DNA of 64,000 nucleotides from Mumia sp. ZJ1417 (GTDB lineage Bacteria > Actinomycetota > Actinomycetes > Propionibacteriales > Nocardioidaceae): contig NZ_CP059901.1 of NCBI RefSeq assembly GCF_014127285.1, positions 3,720,001 to 3,784,000 of the forward strand, in the 5' to 3' direction. The notes below the pieces were generated by a model, which ran no database searches, was not told the origin of the DNA, and worked only from the letters and a program-made list of their open reading frames with translations. How positions within the stretch are numbered: the stretch's first letter is position 1; every line of letters starts with the position of its first letter. Shown here piece after piece: positions 36,153 through 45,974 of the stretch. A program made the translations under genes and the position numbers.

Positions 36153-37583
36153 TCAGAGAATGGAGCCGGGAGAGTACGCCGCAGCCTCCGGGTGCTGCTC
36201 GACCACTGCGGCGACCTTCGCGACGACCGCGCCGACCTGCGCGACCGCGGCGCCGGTGAACGTCAGCGGCTCGGCGACCAGGGTCCCGAGGTCGGACTCG
36301 GTCAGCCCGAGGCGCGGGTCGGCACCGAGGCGCGCGAACAGCTCGTTCTCGGTCGACCCCTTCTCGCGCATCTCCAGCGCGACGGCGACCGCGTGCTCCT
36401 TGATCGCCTCGTGCGCCTCCTCGCGTCCGACGCCGTGACGGACCGCCGCCATCAGCATCTTGGTGGTCGCGAGGAACGGCAGGTAGCGGTCGAGCTCGCG
36501 CGCGATCACCGCCGGGAACGCACCGAACTCGTCGAGCACCGTCAGGAACGTCTCGAACAGCCCGTCGGTCGCGTAGAACGCATCCGGCAGCGCGACCCGC
36601 CGGACGACGGAGTCCGAGACGTCGCCCTCGTTCCACTGGTCGCCGGCGAGCTCGGAGACCATCGACAGGTGGCCGCGCAGCACGACCGCGAGCCCGTTGA
36701 CCCGCTCGGACGAGCGCGAGTTCATCTTGTGCGGCATCGCGGACGAGCCGACCTGACCCGGCTTGAAGCCTTCCGTGACCAGCTCGTTGCCGGCCATGAG
36801 CCGGATGGTGGTCGCCAGGTTCGAGGGGGCGCTGACGAGCTGGACGAGCGCGCTCACCACGTCGAAGTCGAGCGAGCGGGGATAGACCTGGCCCACCGAA
36901 GTGAGCACGTTCTCGAAGCCGACGTGCCCCGCGACCCGCTGCTCGAGCGTCGCGAGCGCGTCTCGGTCTCCGCCCAGCAGGTCGAGCTGGTCCTGCGCGG
37001 TGCCGACGGGGCCCTTGATGCCGCGCAGCGGGTAGCGCGCGATCAGTTCTTCGACGCGGGCGTACGCCACCAGCATCTCGTCGGCGACCGTGGCGAACCG
37101 CTTGCCGACGGTCGTCGTCTGGGCCGCGACGTTGTGGCTGCGGCCGGTGAGCACCTGGGCCTCGAACTCCGCCGCGCGCTCGGCCAGCCGGGCCAGCACC
37201 GCGACGGCACGGTCGCGCACGAGGAGGAGGGACGACCGGATCTGCAGCTGCTCCACGTTCTCGGTGAGGTCGCGCGAGGTCATGCCCTTGTGGATGTGCT
37301 CGTGGCCGGCGAGGGCGTTGAACTCCTCGATCCGCGCCTTCACGTCGTGACGCGTCACGCGCTCACGGGCGGCGATCGAGTCGAGGTCGACCTGGTCGAC
37401 GACGCCCTCGTACGCCTCGATCACGCCGTCGGGCGTCTCGATGCCAAGGTCACGCTGAGCCTCGAGGACGGCGATCCACAGGCGGCGTTCGAGCACGATC
37501 TTGTGCTCGGGCGACCAGATGCGGACCATCTCGGGCGAGGCGTAGCGGAGCGCGAGCACGTTCGGAGTCGTCACGCGCCCCAT
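36153..37583 (-). CDS. purB: Adenylosuccinate lyase
   Basis: PurB cleaves SAICAR to AICAR and adenylosuccinate to AMP. The 476-residue protein shows the fumarase/aspartase superfamily signature in VGSSAMPHKMNSRSSERVNG, with the catalytic Ser in the flexible loop. HKGMTSRDLTENVEQLQ and the catalytic His in GRSHNVAAQTTTVGKR fit the family. Length is normal. The start is the ATG at 37583. It is divergent from a small membrane protein gene with 103 bases between. Confidence 0.94.
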   Translation of the reverse strand: MGRVTTPNVLALRYASPEMVRIWSPEHKIVLERRLWIAVLEAQRDLGIETPDGVIEAYEGVVDQVDLDSIAARERVTRHDVKARIEEFNALAGHEHIHKGMTSRDLTENVEQLQIRSSLLLVRDRAVAVLARLAERAAEFEAQVLTGRSHNVAAQTTTVGKRFATVADEMLVAYARVEELIARYPLRGIKGPVGTAQDQLDLLGGDRDALATLEQRVAGHVGFENVLTSVGQVYPRSLDFDVVSALVQLVSAPSNLATTIRLMAGNELVTEGFKPGQVGSSAMPHKMNSRSSERVNGLAVVLRGHLSMVSELAGDQWNEGDVSDSVVRRVALPDAFYATDGLFETFLTVLDEFGAFPAVIARELDRYLPFLATTKMLMAAVRHGVGREEAHEAIKEHAVAVALEMREKGSTENELFARLGADPRLGLTESDLGTLVAEPLTFTGAAVAQVGAVVAKVAAVVEQHPEAAAYSPGSIL

Positions 37584-37686
37584 TGTCCCAGGTGCCCCGT
37601 ACGAGAACCGATCCAGCGTGGCGCCGCGAGACGGTCACCGCTTTCCCTTGCGCAGGTGGAGAACGCTCGCGATAGGTTTCGTCGTC

Positions 37687-38160
37687 ATGGAAAGTGACTC
37701 TGAGGTCCGCGACCAGCTCCGGGACCTCGAGCGCGCAGAACCTGCGTCCTACACCGACGCTCCGCCGACTCCCCGGTGGCACCTCCCCACAACCGCGCTC
37801 GCGTCCGCTGCCCTCGCGGCTCTCGCGAAGCTGACGTACGGCAACGACCCGTACCGCATCTGGGCCGCCGCCAGCAACGTCGGGTTGTCGGTATTGGTCG
37901 GCGTCTACCTGGGCTGGTACCAGCGCTACCACGAGGCGCCGCCCTCGCTGCGCGGCAAGAAGCCGTTCGAGATCCGGAGCGTCGGGCGTAGCTATCTCGT
38001 CGGGGCTGCGGTCGCGCTCGCGGTCAACGCGGCCACGGTCGCCGTCGCCCCGTGGTGGTTGTGCGCAGCGGTCGGGTTCGTCACCGTGGGGGCCGGACTG
38101 TGGTGGTACGAGCGCGCGTACGCCCGGGCAGCAGCGGCGGCGAAGGAGCGTCTCGGTTGA
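37687..38160 (+). CDS. Small four-helix membrane protein paired with a damaged regulator gene
   Basis: I do not recognise a named family. From the ATG at 37687 the product has 157 residues: an acidic/polar N-terminus (SDSEVRDQLRDLERAEP) and then about four hydrophobic helices, ending in a basic tail (YERAYARAAAAAKERLG). Its stop overlaps the TTG start of the next gene (TTGA), a winged-helix regulator, so the two form a coupled pair of the kind 'small membrane protein plus MarR/PadR-like regulator' seen in actinobacteria. The role is unknown. The frame is open upstream, but that part is Arg-rich and lacks a ribosome site. Confidence 0.72.
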   Translation: MESDSEVRDQLRDLERAEPASYTDAPPTPRWHLPTTALASAALAALAKLTYGNDPYRIWAAASNVGLSVLVGVYLGWYQRYHEAPPSLRGKKPFEIRSVGRSYLVGAAVALAVNAATVAVAPWWLCAAVGFVTVGAGLWWYERAYARAAAAAKERLG

Positions 38161-38443
38161 CCCTCGCCGACCTCGACCCGGTGATCCACGCGCCGAAGCG
38201 GCTGGCCGCGATGGCCGTGCTGACCTCCTCTGACCACGTGACGTTCCGGTTCCTCCTGGCCACCTCGGCCTCACGGAGTCGGACCTGTCGAAGCAGATGT
38301 CTGCGCTCGATGCCGCTGGCTACGTGAAGGTGCACAAGAGCGGACGCGGACGCGGGTCAGGCACGTCCTACTCGCTCACCGCGACCGGCCGGGCGGCCTA
38401 CCGCCGCTACCGCACGGCGCTCAAGGAGCTCCTCGGCGACTGA
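38157..38443 (+). pseudogene. Winged-helix transcriptional regulator broken by a one-base frameshift
   Basis: From the TTG at 38157 the frame reads DLDPVIHAPKRLAAMAVL and then HVTFRFLL, as in the small winged-helix regulators that follow such membrane-protein genes. After about 38255 the original frame stops making sense and ends at 38325-38327. The shifted frame, from about 38261, continues the same domain: HLGLTESDLSKQMSALDAAGY and then YSLTATGRAAYRRY, ending at the TGA at 38443. One base appears missing around 38256-38261. With that base, the gene would give about 96 residues. This could be true decay or a sequencing error. Confidence 0.8.
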
Positions 38444-38450
38444 GCCGCTC

Positions 38451-38882
38451 CTACACCGGTTCGGCGAGCAGGACGGGGATCTCGCGGTCGGTGCGGCGCC
38501 GGTACTCCGCGTACGGCGGAAACGCCTCGACCGCCCGCTTCCACCACTCCTGGCGCTCGTCACCGTGGAGCTCGCGGACGCGCATGGCACGCTTCTCCGT
38601 CCCGTCCTGCAGGTCGATCTCGGGATGCAGGGTCAGCGCGTGGTACCACGCCGGGTGCTGTGGCGCCCCGCCCTTGGACGCGACCAAGGCGTAGGAGCCG
38701 TCGTGCTCGACCCGCATCACGGCCGTCTTGTGGACCTTGTGCGAACGACGACTGTGGAACGTCATGACGACGATCGGCTTGTCGAGAGGCGTGCCGGTCG
38801 GGACACCCGTCGTCTCCATCTCCTCCACGTGCTTGCGCACGCGTGCCGACGGGCTCGGTTCGTACTCTCCGGTGACTGACAT
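38451..38882 (-). CDS. F420-type nitroreductase-family protein (Ddn-like), paralogue 2
   Basis: The 143-residue protein fits the deazaflavin-dependent nitroreductase (Ddn/DUF385) family, which uses reduced F420: PIVVMTFHSRRSHKVHKTAVMRVEHDGSY, then ASKGGAPQHPAWYHALTLHPE, and REIPVLL near the end. The cofactor-binding core RxxxGKxRxTPxM-type segment is present as SHKVHKTAVMR. It shares roughly half of its residues with the protein encoded just upstream, so the two are tandem duplicates, eight bases apart. The ATG at 38882 gives MSVTGEY, parallel to MPITGEY in the paralogue. Substrates may be quinones or enones; unknown. Confidence 0.85.
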   Translation of the reverse strand: MSVTGEYEPSPSARVRKHVEEMETTGVPTGTPLDKPIVVMTFHSRRSHKVHKTAVMRVEHDGSYALVASKGGAPQHPAWYHALTLHPEIDLQDGTEKRAMRVRELHGDERQEWWKRAVEAFPPYAEYRRRTDREIPVLLAEPV

Positions 38883-38890
38883 CTGCCCAG

Positions 38891-39334
38891 TCAAGCACCG
38901 GTAACGGGCTCCAGCACGAGGACAGGGATCTCGCGAGTCGTCTTCTTCTGATAGCCGGCGTACGGAGGAAAGGCCTCGACGGCCCGCTCCCACCACAGTG
39001 CCTTCTCGTCACCGTGCACCTCGCGCGCGACGAAGTCCGCAGGCTCGGGCCCGTCCTGGAGCATCACGTGCGGGTCGGCGACGACGCTCGCGTACCACTG
39101 CGGGTGCTGCGGGGCACCGCCCAGCGACGCGACGATCGCATAGACGCCGTCGTGCTCGACCCGCATCACCGGCGTCTTGCGCACCTTGCCCGTGGTGCGA
39201 CCGCGATAGGTGACGATGACGACGGGCTTGCCCACGATCGTGCGGTGCGTACGCCCGCCGGACGCCTCGTACCCCTCGACCTGGTCACGCGACATCTTCC
39301 ACGCGCTCGGGACGTACTCTCCAGTGATCGGCAT
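38891..39334 (-). CDS. F420-type nitroreductase-family protein (Ddn-like), paralogue 1
   Basis: The 147-residue protein carries the Ddn-family core RGRTTGKVRKTPVMRVEHDG, then VASLGGAPQHPQWYASVVADPHV, and ends in TTREIPVLVLEPV. It reduces substrates with F420H2 in related proteins. The ATG at 39334 starts MPITGEYVPSAW, the usual beginning of the family. The open frame upstream is antisense to purD and not real. It precedes its paralogue by eight bases on the same strand and starts 41 bases after the purD stop. Confidence 0.87.
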   Translation of the reverse strand: MPITGEYVPSAWKMSRDQVEGYEASGGRTHRTIVGKPVVIVTYRGRTTGKVRKTPVMRVEHDGVYAIVASLGGAPQHPQWYASVVADPHVMLQDGPEPADFVAREVHGDEKALWWERAVEAFPPYAGYQKKTTREIPVLVLEPVTGA

Positions 39335-39375
39335 GTCCGCCAGTGTGCACCCGCCCTCGCGCGTCGCGCGAGGGC

Positions 39376-40638
39376 TTAGACGGCAGCCGCCTTCGCGGCG
39401 ATGTCGCGACGCGAGAACCCGCCGTCGATGTGGATCAGGTCCACGGCCTCGTACGCCCGGCGGCGCGCGTCGGCGAGATCGTCCCCGCGTGCCGTCACGG
39501 TCAGCACCCGGCCACCGGCGGTGACGAGGTTGCCGTCGGCGTCGCGCGCGGTGCCGGCGTGGATGACGTCGACGCCCTCGAGCGCGTCGGCGGCCTCGAC
39601 CCCGGTGATGACGTCGCCCTTGCGCGGCGACGCCGGGTAGTCCTCGGCGGCGATGACCACCGTGACCGCAGCCCCGTCGCGCCAGCGCGGTGACGGGACC
39701 TGTGCGAGCGTGCCGTCGGCGGCGCCGGCGAGGAGCGCGCCGAGCGGCGACTCGAGCAGCGCCATCAGCGCCTGCGTCTCTGGATCGCCGAAGCGCGCAT
39801 TGAACTCGACGACCCGCAGGCCACGGCTCGTCAGCGCCAGACCTGCGTAGAGCAGGCCTGTGAACGGGCGACCGCTCTTCGCCATCTCGTCCACCGTCGG
39901 CTGGAGGACGCGGCGGGTGACCTCGTCGACGAGGTCGCCAGGCGCCCACGGGAGCGGTGTGTAGGCGCCCATGCCACCGGTGTTCGGGCCGGCGTCGTCG
40001 TCGTACGCGCGCTTGAAGTCCTGGGCCGGCTGGAGCGGGACGACGGTCGCGCCGTCCGTCTCGCTCCAGCTGCACAGCGCGAAGAGCGAGACCTCGGGCC
40101 CGTCGAGGTACTCCTCGATCACGACCCGCTCGCACTGGGCGGCGTGGTCGACGGCGGCCTCGCGGTCGTCGGTCACCACGACGCCCTTGCCGGCGGCCAG
40201 CCCGTCGTCCTTCACGACGTACGGAGGTCCGAAGGCGTCGAGCGCGGCGGCAACCTCGTCGGCCGTCTCGCACACGTGGGCCATCGCGGTCGGCACCTCG
40301 GCAGCCGCCATGACCTGCTTGGCGAACGCCTTGGACCCCTCGAGCCGCGCGGCCTCGCCGGACGGTCCGAACACGGCGATCCCGCGCTCACGGACGGCGT
40401 CGGCGACACCCGCGACCAGCGGAGCCTCGGGCCCGACGACGACCAGGTCGACGCCGAGCGACGCGGCGAGGTCGGCCACCGCAGCACCGTCGAGTGCGTC
40501 GACAGAGTGCAGGGTCGCGACCTGCTCGATGCCGGGATTGCCGGGCGCGGCATGCACCTCGGTGACGGACGGATCGCGGGAGAGCGCGAGCGCGAGCGCG
40601 TGCTCACGGCCGCCGGTGCCGATGACGAGGGTCTTCAC
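39376..40638 (-). CDS. purD: Phosphoribosylamine-glycine ligase (GAR synthetase)
   Basis: PurD forms GAR from phosphoribosylamine, glycine and ATP. The 420-residue ATP-grasp enzyme shows LVIGTGGREHALALALSR at the N-terminus, FGPSGEAARLEGSKAFAK, the ATP-site PYVVKDDGLAAGKGVVV and the family signature VVEFNARFGDPETQ. The GTG at 40638 gives VKTLVIG; the open frame upstream is not protein-like. The gene is upstream of the two Ddn-like genes on the same strand and may share their transcript. Confidence 0.95.
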   Translation of the reverse strand: MKTLVIGTGGREHALALALSRDPSVTEVHAAPGNPGIEQVATLHSVDALDGAAVADLAASLGVDLVVVGPEAPLVAGVADAVRERGIAVFGPSGEAARLEGSKAFAKQVMAAAEVPTAMAHVCETADEVAAALDAFGPPYVVKDDGLAAGKGVVVTDDREAAVDHAAQCERVVIEEYLDGPEVSLFALCSWSETDGATVVPLQPAQDFKRAYDDDAGPNTGGMGAYTPLPWAPGDLVDEVTRRVLQPTVDEMAKSGRPFTGLLYAGLALTSRGLRVVEFNARFGDPETQALMALLESPLGALLAGAADGTLAQVPSPRWRDGAAVTVVIAAEDYPASPRKGDVITGVEAADALEGVDVIHAGTARDADGNLVTAGGRVLTVTARGDDLADARRRAYEAVDLIHIDGGFSRRDIAAKAAAV

Positions 40639-40750
40639 GGGCGACCAGCCTAGTGGTGGCGTCTTCGCGCCAGCGCATCGCAATCCGCCAGTGCGAGTGT
40701 TACATTCCCGATGAGACCTGGCTCACATCCTCGCCAGAAGGAGACCGCGC

Positions 40751-41686
40751 ATGTCGCTGACCACCGACGAGCAGCAGTCGCGCATCGCCGCCCAGCGTGA
40801 GGAGTCCGGCCAGCGGCTCCTGAGGTCGTCCGCCGCGCTGTCGTACGACCCCGTCGTCGACCTCGACTGGGACGCCCCGCTGCTCGACGACGCGTTCTTC
40901 GCGCCGCCGCACCGGATCACCCTGTACGGGACCGACCTGTGGGACTCGATGTCGCGCGCCCAGCGCATCGACCTGTCGCGCCTCGAGCTCGCGAGCATCG
41001 CCTCGATGGGCATCTGGTTCGAGACGCTGCTGATGCAGATGATGGTGCGGCGCCTCTACGACAACGACCCTCGTACGGCCCACGTCCAGTACGGGTTCAC
41101 CGAGATCGGCGACGAGTGCCGCCACTCGGTGATGTTCGGCAAGCTCCTCTCGACGCTCGACGCGCCGTACTACCGGCCGGTGCGCTTCATGCACGAGGGC
41201 GGCCGCTTCCTCAAGGCCACGTCCAACGGCGCCACCTGCTTCGCCGCCGCGCTGTTCGTCGAGGAGGTGCTCGACCAGATGCAGCGCGAGGCGTTTGCCG
41301 ACGAGTCGCTGCAGCCGCTCGTGCGCGGGGTCTCGCACGTCCATGTCGTCGAAGAAGCGCGGCACATGCGGTTCGCGCGCGAGGAGGCGGCCCTCGAGTA
41401 CGAAGGTCAGGGCCGTGTCACCCGCGAGTGGTCCAAGCTCGCGATCGCCACGTCGGCGTTCCTCGCCTCGCGTGGCCTGGTCCACCCCCACGTCTATCGC
41501 GATGCCGGACTCGACATGCGGACGGCGGTGCGCGTGGCCCGCACCAACCCGTACGCGCGAGCGACCCGCACCTGGGCGGCCCGACGCGTACGCGCGACGC
41601 TGGAGGAGATCGGCATGATCACCGGCCCGAGCCGCCTGCTGTGGAAGCGCGCAGGCCTGCTCGACGCGGTTCCGGAGACGGCGTGA
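40751..41686 (+). CDS. AurF-like diiron N-oxygenase family protein
   Basis: The 311-residue protein fits the AurF (p-aminobenzoate N-oxygenase) family of diiron enzymes. Metal ligands appear in order as the Glu/His of GIWFETLLMQ, EIGDECRHSVMFG, FVEEVLDQM and HVVEEARHMRFAREE; the E...ExxH pairs suit a diiron site. AurF turns an aryl amine into a nitro group with O2, but many family members have unknown substrates. The ATG has AAGGAG seven bases upstream. The stop overlaps the start of a DUF4873-like gene by four bases, a common partner of AurF-like proteins in actinobacteria. Confidence 0.85.
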   Translation: MSLTTDEQQSRIAAQREESGQRLLRSSAALSYDPVVDLDWDAPLLDDAFFAPPHRITLYGTDLWDSMSRAQRIDLSRLELASIASMGIWFETLLMQMMVRRLYDNDPRTAHVQYGFTEIGDECRHSVMFGKLLSTLDAPYYRPVRFMHEGGRFLKATSNGATCFAAALFVEEVLDQMQREAFADESLQPLVRGVSHVHVVEEARHMRFAREEAALEYEGQGRVTREWSKLAIATSAFLASRGLVHPHVYRDAGLDMRTAVRVARTNPYARATRTWAARRVRATLEEIGMITGPSRLLWKRAGLLDAVPETA

Positions 41687-41994
41687 GCGACGCGGAGGAG
41701 CAGGACGAGGCCACGTACGTCGGGACGCTCGAGCTGGTCGCGGGAGACGAGGTCGTCGCCGCACGGGGGACGTTGTCCGGCGTGATGCAGCCGATCGACG
41801 GCGCGTACCACTGGACCGGGCGACTCGAGCCCGCCGACGCGCTCACCGCGCTCGCCACCAAGGTCGGGCGCAAGCCGATCGGCGTACGGGCGCCCGGCGG
41901 CACCGAGGTGACCGCACGGCTCGGAGAGCGCAACCCGTGGGGCGGCTACCGCGTCAGCGGGACCGGAGCGCCGCCCGTCCCGCTGACGCGGTGA
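41683..41994 (+). CDS. DUF4873-like protein coupled to the AurF-like gene
   Basis: The 103-residue protein resembles DUF4873: VGTLELVAGDEVVAARGTLSG, then MQPIDGAYHWTGRL, and GGTEVTARLGERNPWGGYRV at the end. The WTGRL and NPWGGYRVSG blocks are typical. Such domains are found fused or next to AurF-like and flavin monooxygenase proteins, so it may hold the substrate or electron donor. The GTG at 41683 overlaps the AurF-like stop (GTGA). It ends three bases before the stop of the convergent purA. Confidence 0.8.
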   Translation: MSDAEEQDEATYVGTLELVAGDEVVAARGTLSGVMQPIDGAYHWTGRLEPADALTALATKVGRKPIGVRAPGGTEVTARLGERNPWGGYRVSGTGAPPVPLTR

Positions 41995-41997
41995 CCC

Positions 41998-43344
<1,347 letters not shown>

Positions 43345-43354
43345 TTACGGTCAG

Positions 43355-43360
43355 AGTCTA
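43355..43360 (-). promoter_or_regulatory. Possible -10 box for purA
   Basis: TAGACT on the minus strand fits TAnnnT. A start about seven bases downstream would place the purA leader hairpin at the very 5' end of the transcript. No good -35 hexamer is visible. Confidence 0.35.
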
Positions 43361-43408
43361 CCGGGCCGCGCCGACCGACGGCGCCCCCCGAGGTGGTAGA
43401 CCGTCTCC

Positions 43409-44317
43409 ATGACCTCCGCCCTCCTCATTGCGAACACCTCCGCAGGCAGTGCCGACGACGACGTGCTCGACGAGGTGGTCGCTGTGCTGCGCTCCCGATG
43501 GGACGTCGAGGTCGCCCGCACGGCCGAACCGGACGAGCTGCGTGACGTGCTCGCCTCCCTCGCCGATACCGACGTGGTGGTCGCGGCCGGCGGCGACGGT
43601 TCGTGGCACGCGGTGGTGCAGGCGCTGCACTCCCTCGGCCGGCTCCCCAAGCAGGTCGTTGCGCTGGTCCCGATGGGCACCGGCAACGACTTCGCGCGCA
43701 CGCTCGGGCTCCCCGACGATCCTGTCGACGCGGCCCGCGGGCTGCTCGACGCCGAGCCCCAGCCGCTCGACCTCGCCGTAGACGAGGACGGCGCCGTCGT
43801 CGTGAACGCCGTCCACGTCGGCGTCGGCGCGCTCGCCGGCGAGGAGGCTGGCCCGTGGAAACGTCGGCTCGGGCCGCTCGGCTATGCGGTGGGCGCCGTC
43901 AAGGCAGGTCTGGTCGGGGCGCCCGAACGGCTGCGGGTCGTGGTCGATGGGCGGCTCGTCGACCACGGTGACGACGTCGTCCAGGCCGCGGTCGGGATCG
44001 GCCGGTACGTCGGCGGCGGCGCACCGCTGCTCCCCGACGCCGATCCGAGCGACGGGCTGCTCGACATCACGATCTCCCACGCGGACGCCCTGCCACGACG
44101 GCTCGCGTACGGGCTGCGCCTCTTGCGGGGCCGGCACACCGAGCGCGACGACGTCGTGTCCGTACGGGGCCGCGAGGTCACCATCTCCGGCGACGCCATG
44201 ACCTGGAACGCCGACGGCGAGGTCAGCGACGGCATGCGGACGCGGACCTGGCGGATCGAGCAGGCTGGCTACCGCATGCTCGTCTCGGGCCCCGACAAGC
44301 CCACCCAGGACGAGTGA
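43409..44317 (+). CDS. Diacylglycerol kinase-family lipid kinase
   Basis: The 302-residue protein has the DAGK catalytic fold: LLIANTSAGSADDDV at the N-terminus, AAGGDGSWHAVVQAL with the nucleotide-binding GGDGS, and VPMGTGNDFARTLGLP. The second domain contains GRYVGGGAPLLPDADPSDGLLDI, typical of YegS/DgkB-like enzymes that phosphorylate diacylglycerol or related lipids at the membrane face. Length is normal. The gene is divergent from purA and convergent with DUF3151. Confidence 0.9.
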   Translation: MTSALLIANTSAGSADDDVLDEVVAVLRSRWDVEVARTAEPDELRDVLASLADTDVVVAAGGDGSWHAVVQALHSLGRLPKQVVALVPMGTGNDFARTLGLPDDPVDAARGLLDAEPQPLDLAVDEDGAVVVNAVHVGVGALAGEEAGPWKRRLGPLGYAVGAVKAGLVGAPERLRVVVDGRLVDHGDDVVQAAVGIGRYVGGGAPLLPDADPSDGLLDITISHADALPRRLAYGLRLLRGRHTERDDVVSVRGREVTISGDAMTWNADGEVSDGMRTRTWRIEQAGYRMLVSGPDKPTQDE

Positions 44318-44345
44318 AACTCGGTCTTACAGGACATATTGCGGA

Positions 44346-44364
44346 GTGACCCCATCCGGGTCAC
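44346..44364. terminator. Hairpin after the lipid kinase gene
   Basis: GTGACCC and GGGTCAC pair around CATCC, 28 bases downstream of the lipid kinase stop. It probably terminates that transcript. Confidence 0.5.
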
Positions 44365-44378
44365 AATGGGGTGAGTGG

Positions 44379-44429
44379 CAGTGGCCGCGACGGAGTCTAC
44401 CGGGGGATGGCTCCAGTCCGCGGCCACTG
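44379..44429. terminator. Large hairpin after the DUF3151 gene
   Basis: Arms CAGTGGCCGCG and CGCGGCCACTG pair perfectly around a 29-base loop. It lies 20 bases downstream of the DUF3151 stop (minus strand), in the convergent gap. Confidence 0.5.
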
Positions 44430-44448
44430 TTACGCCTTTCAGGACAGG

Positions 44449-44865
44449 CTATTCGGCCCCTGCGCGACCGCCCAGGACGAGCACGTCGTACGCCTCCTGG
44501 CTCGACTCCCGAAGGAACTCCCGGCAGCGGTGCGCCTCGTCGAGATCGCCGATACGCTCCGAGGCTTCGGCCAGATCGGCCAGCGCCCGCAGGAAGCCCT
44601 GGTTGCCGGGGTGCGACCACGGGACCGGGCCGTGACCCTTCCAGCCGCTGCGGCGCAGCGCGTCGAGCCCACGGTGGTAGCCCGTACGGGCGAACGCGTA
44701 CGCCGTGACGTCGTCGTCGGCCGCGAGCGCCTCGTCCGCGCACAGCGCCCACGCCAGGCTGGACGCCGGGTAGGCCCGCGCGACGTCCTGCGGCGAGCCG
44801 TCGGCTCCCGCCGCCGGGTCGTCGGGAAGCAGGGTCTCGGTCGGTTCTCCGAGCAGGTTGGACAT
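44449..44865 (-). CDS. DUF3151 protein
   Basis: The 138-residue protein matches the actinobacterial DUF3151 family, which has no assigned function. Features are LLGEPTETLLPDDPAA at the start, VARAYPASSLAWALCADEAL, and FARTGYHRGLDALRRSGWKGHGPVPWSHPGNQGFLRAL, a very conserved block. It is mostly helical and soluble (TPR-like). The ATG at 44865 gives a full domain. It follows fba by ten bases on the same strand, as in many actinobacteria, so the two are probably co-transcribed. Confidence 0.87.
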   Translation of the reverse strand: MSNLLGEPTETLLPDDPAAGADGSPQDVARAYPASSLAWALCADEALAADDDVTAYAFARTGYHRGLDALRRSGWKGHGPVPWSHPGNQGFLRALADLAEASERIGDLDEAHRCREFLRESSQEAYDVLVLGGRAGAE

Positions 44866-44875
44866 GTCCGCCGCC

Positions 44876-45898
<1,023 letters not shown>

Positions 45899-45968
45899 GG
45901 ATGACTCCTCATCGAGCTCGGCTGTGCAGTTCGTGGGGCGGTGAGTTCATGACCCACGCAGTGGGGCC

Positions 45969-45974
45969 ATTATC
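45969..45974 (-). promoter_or_regulatory. Possible -10 box for fba
   Basis: GATAAT on the minus strand overlaps the stop of the upstream flavoprotein gene. No convincing -35 box is placed at 16-18 bases, so this is a weak call. Confidence 0.3.

Noticed and set aside
40690-40750. Promoter of the AurF-like gene (TACATT at about 40701)
   Set aside because: A -10-like box exists but no -35 box is placed at a fitting distance, so it was not listed.
44318-44448. Small RNA gene between the lipid kinase and DUF3151 genes
   Set aside because: Two hairpins are present, but the position between convergent genes is explained by terminators and no promoter is visible.
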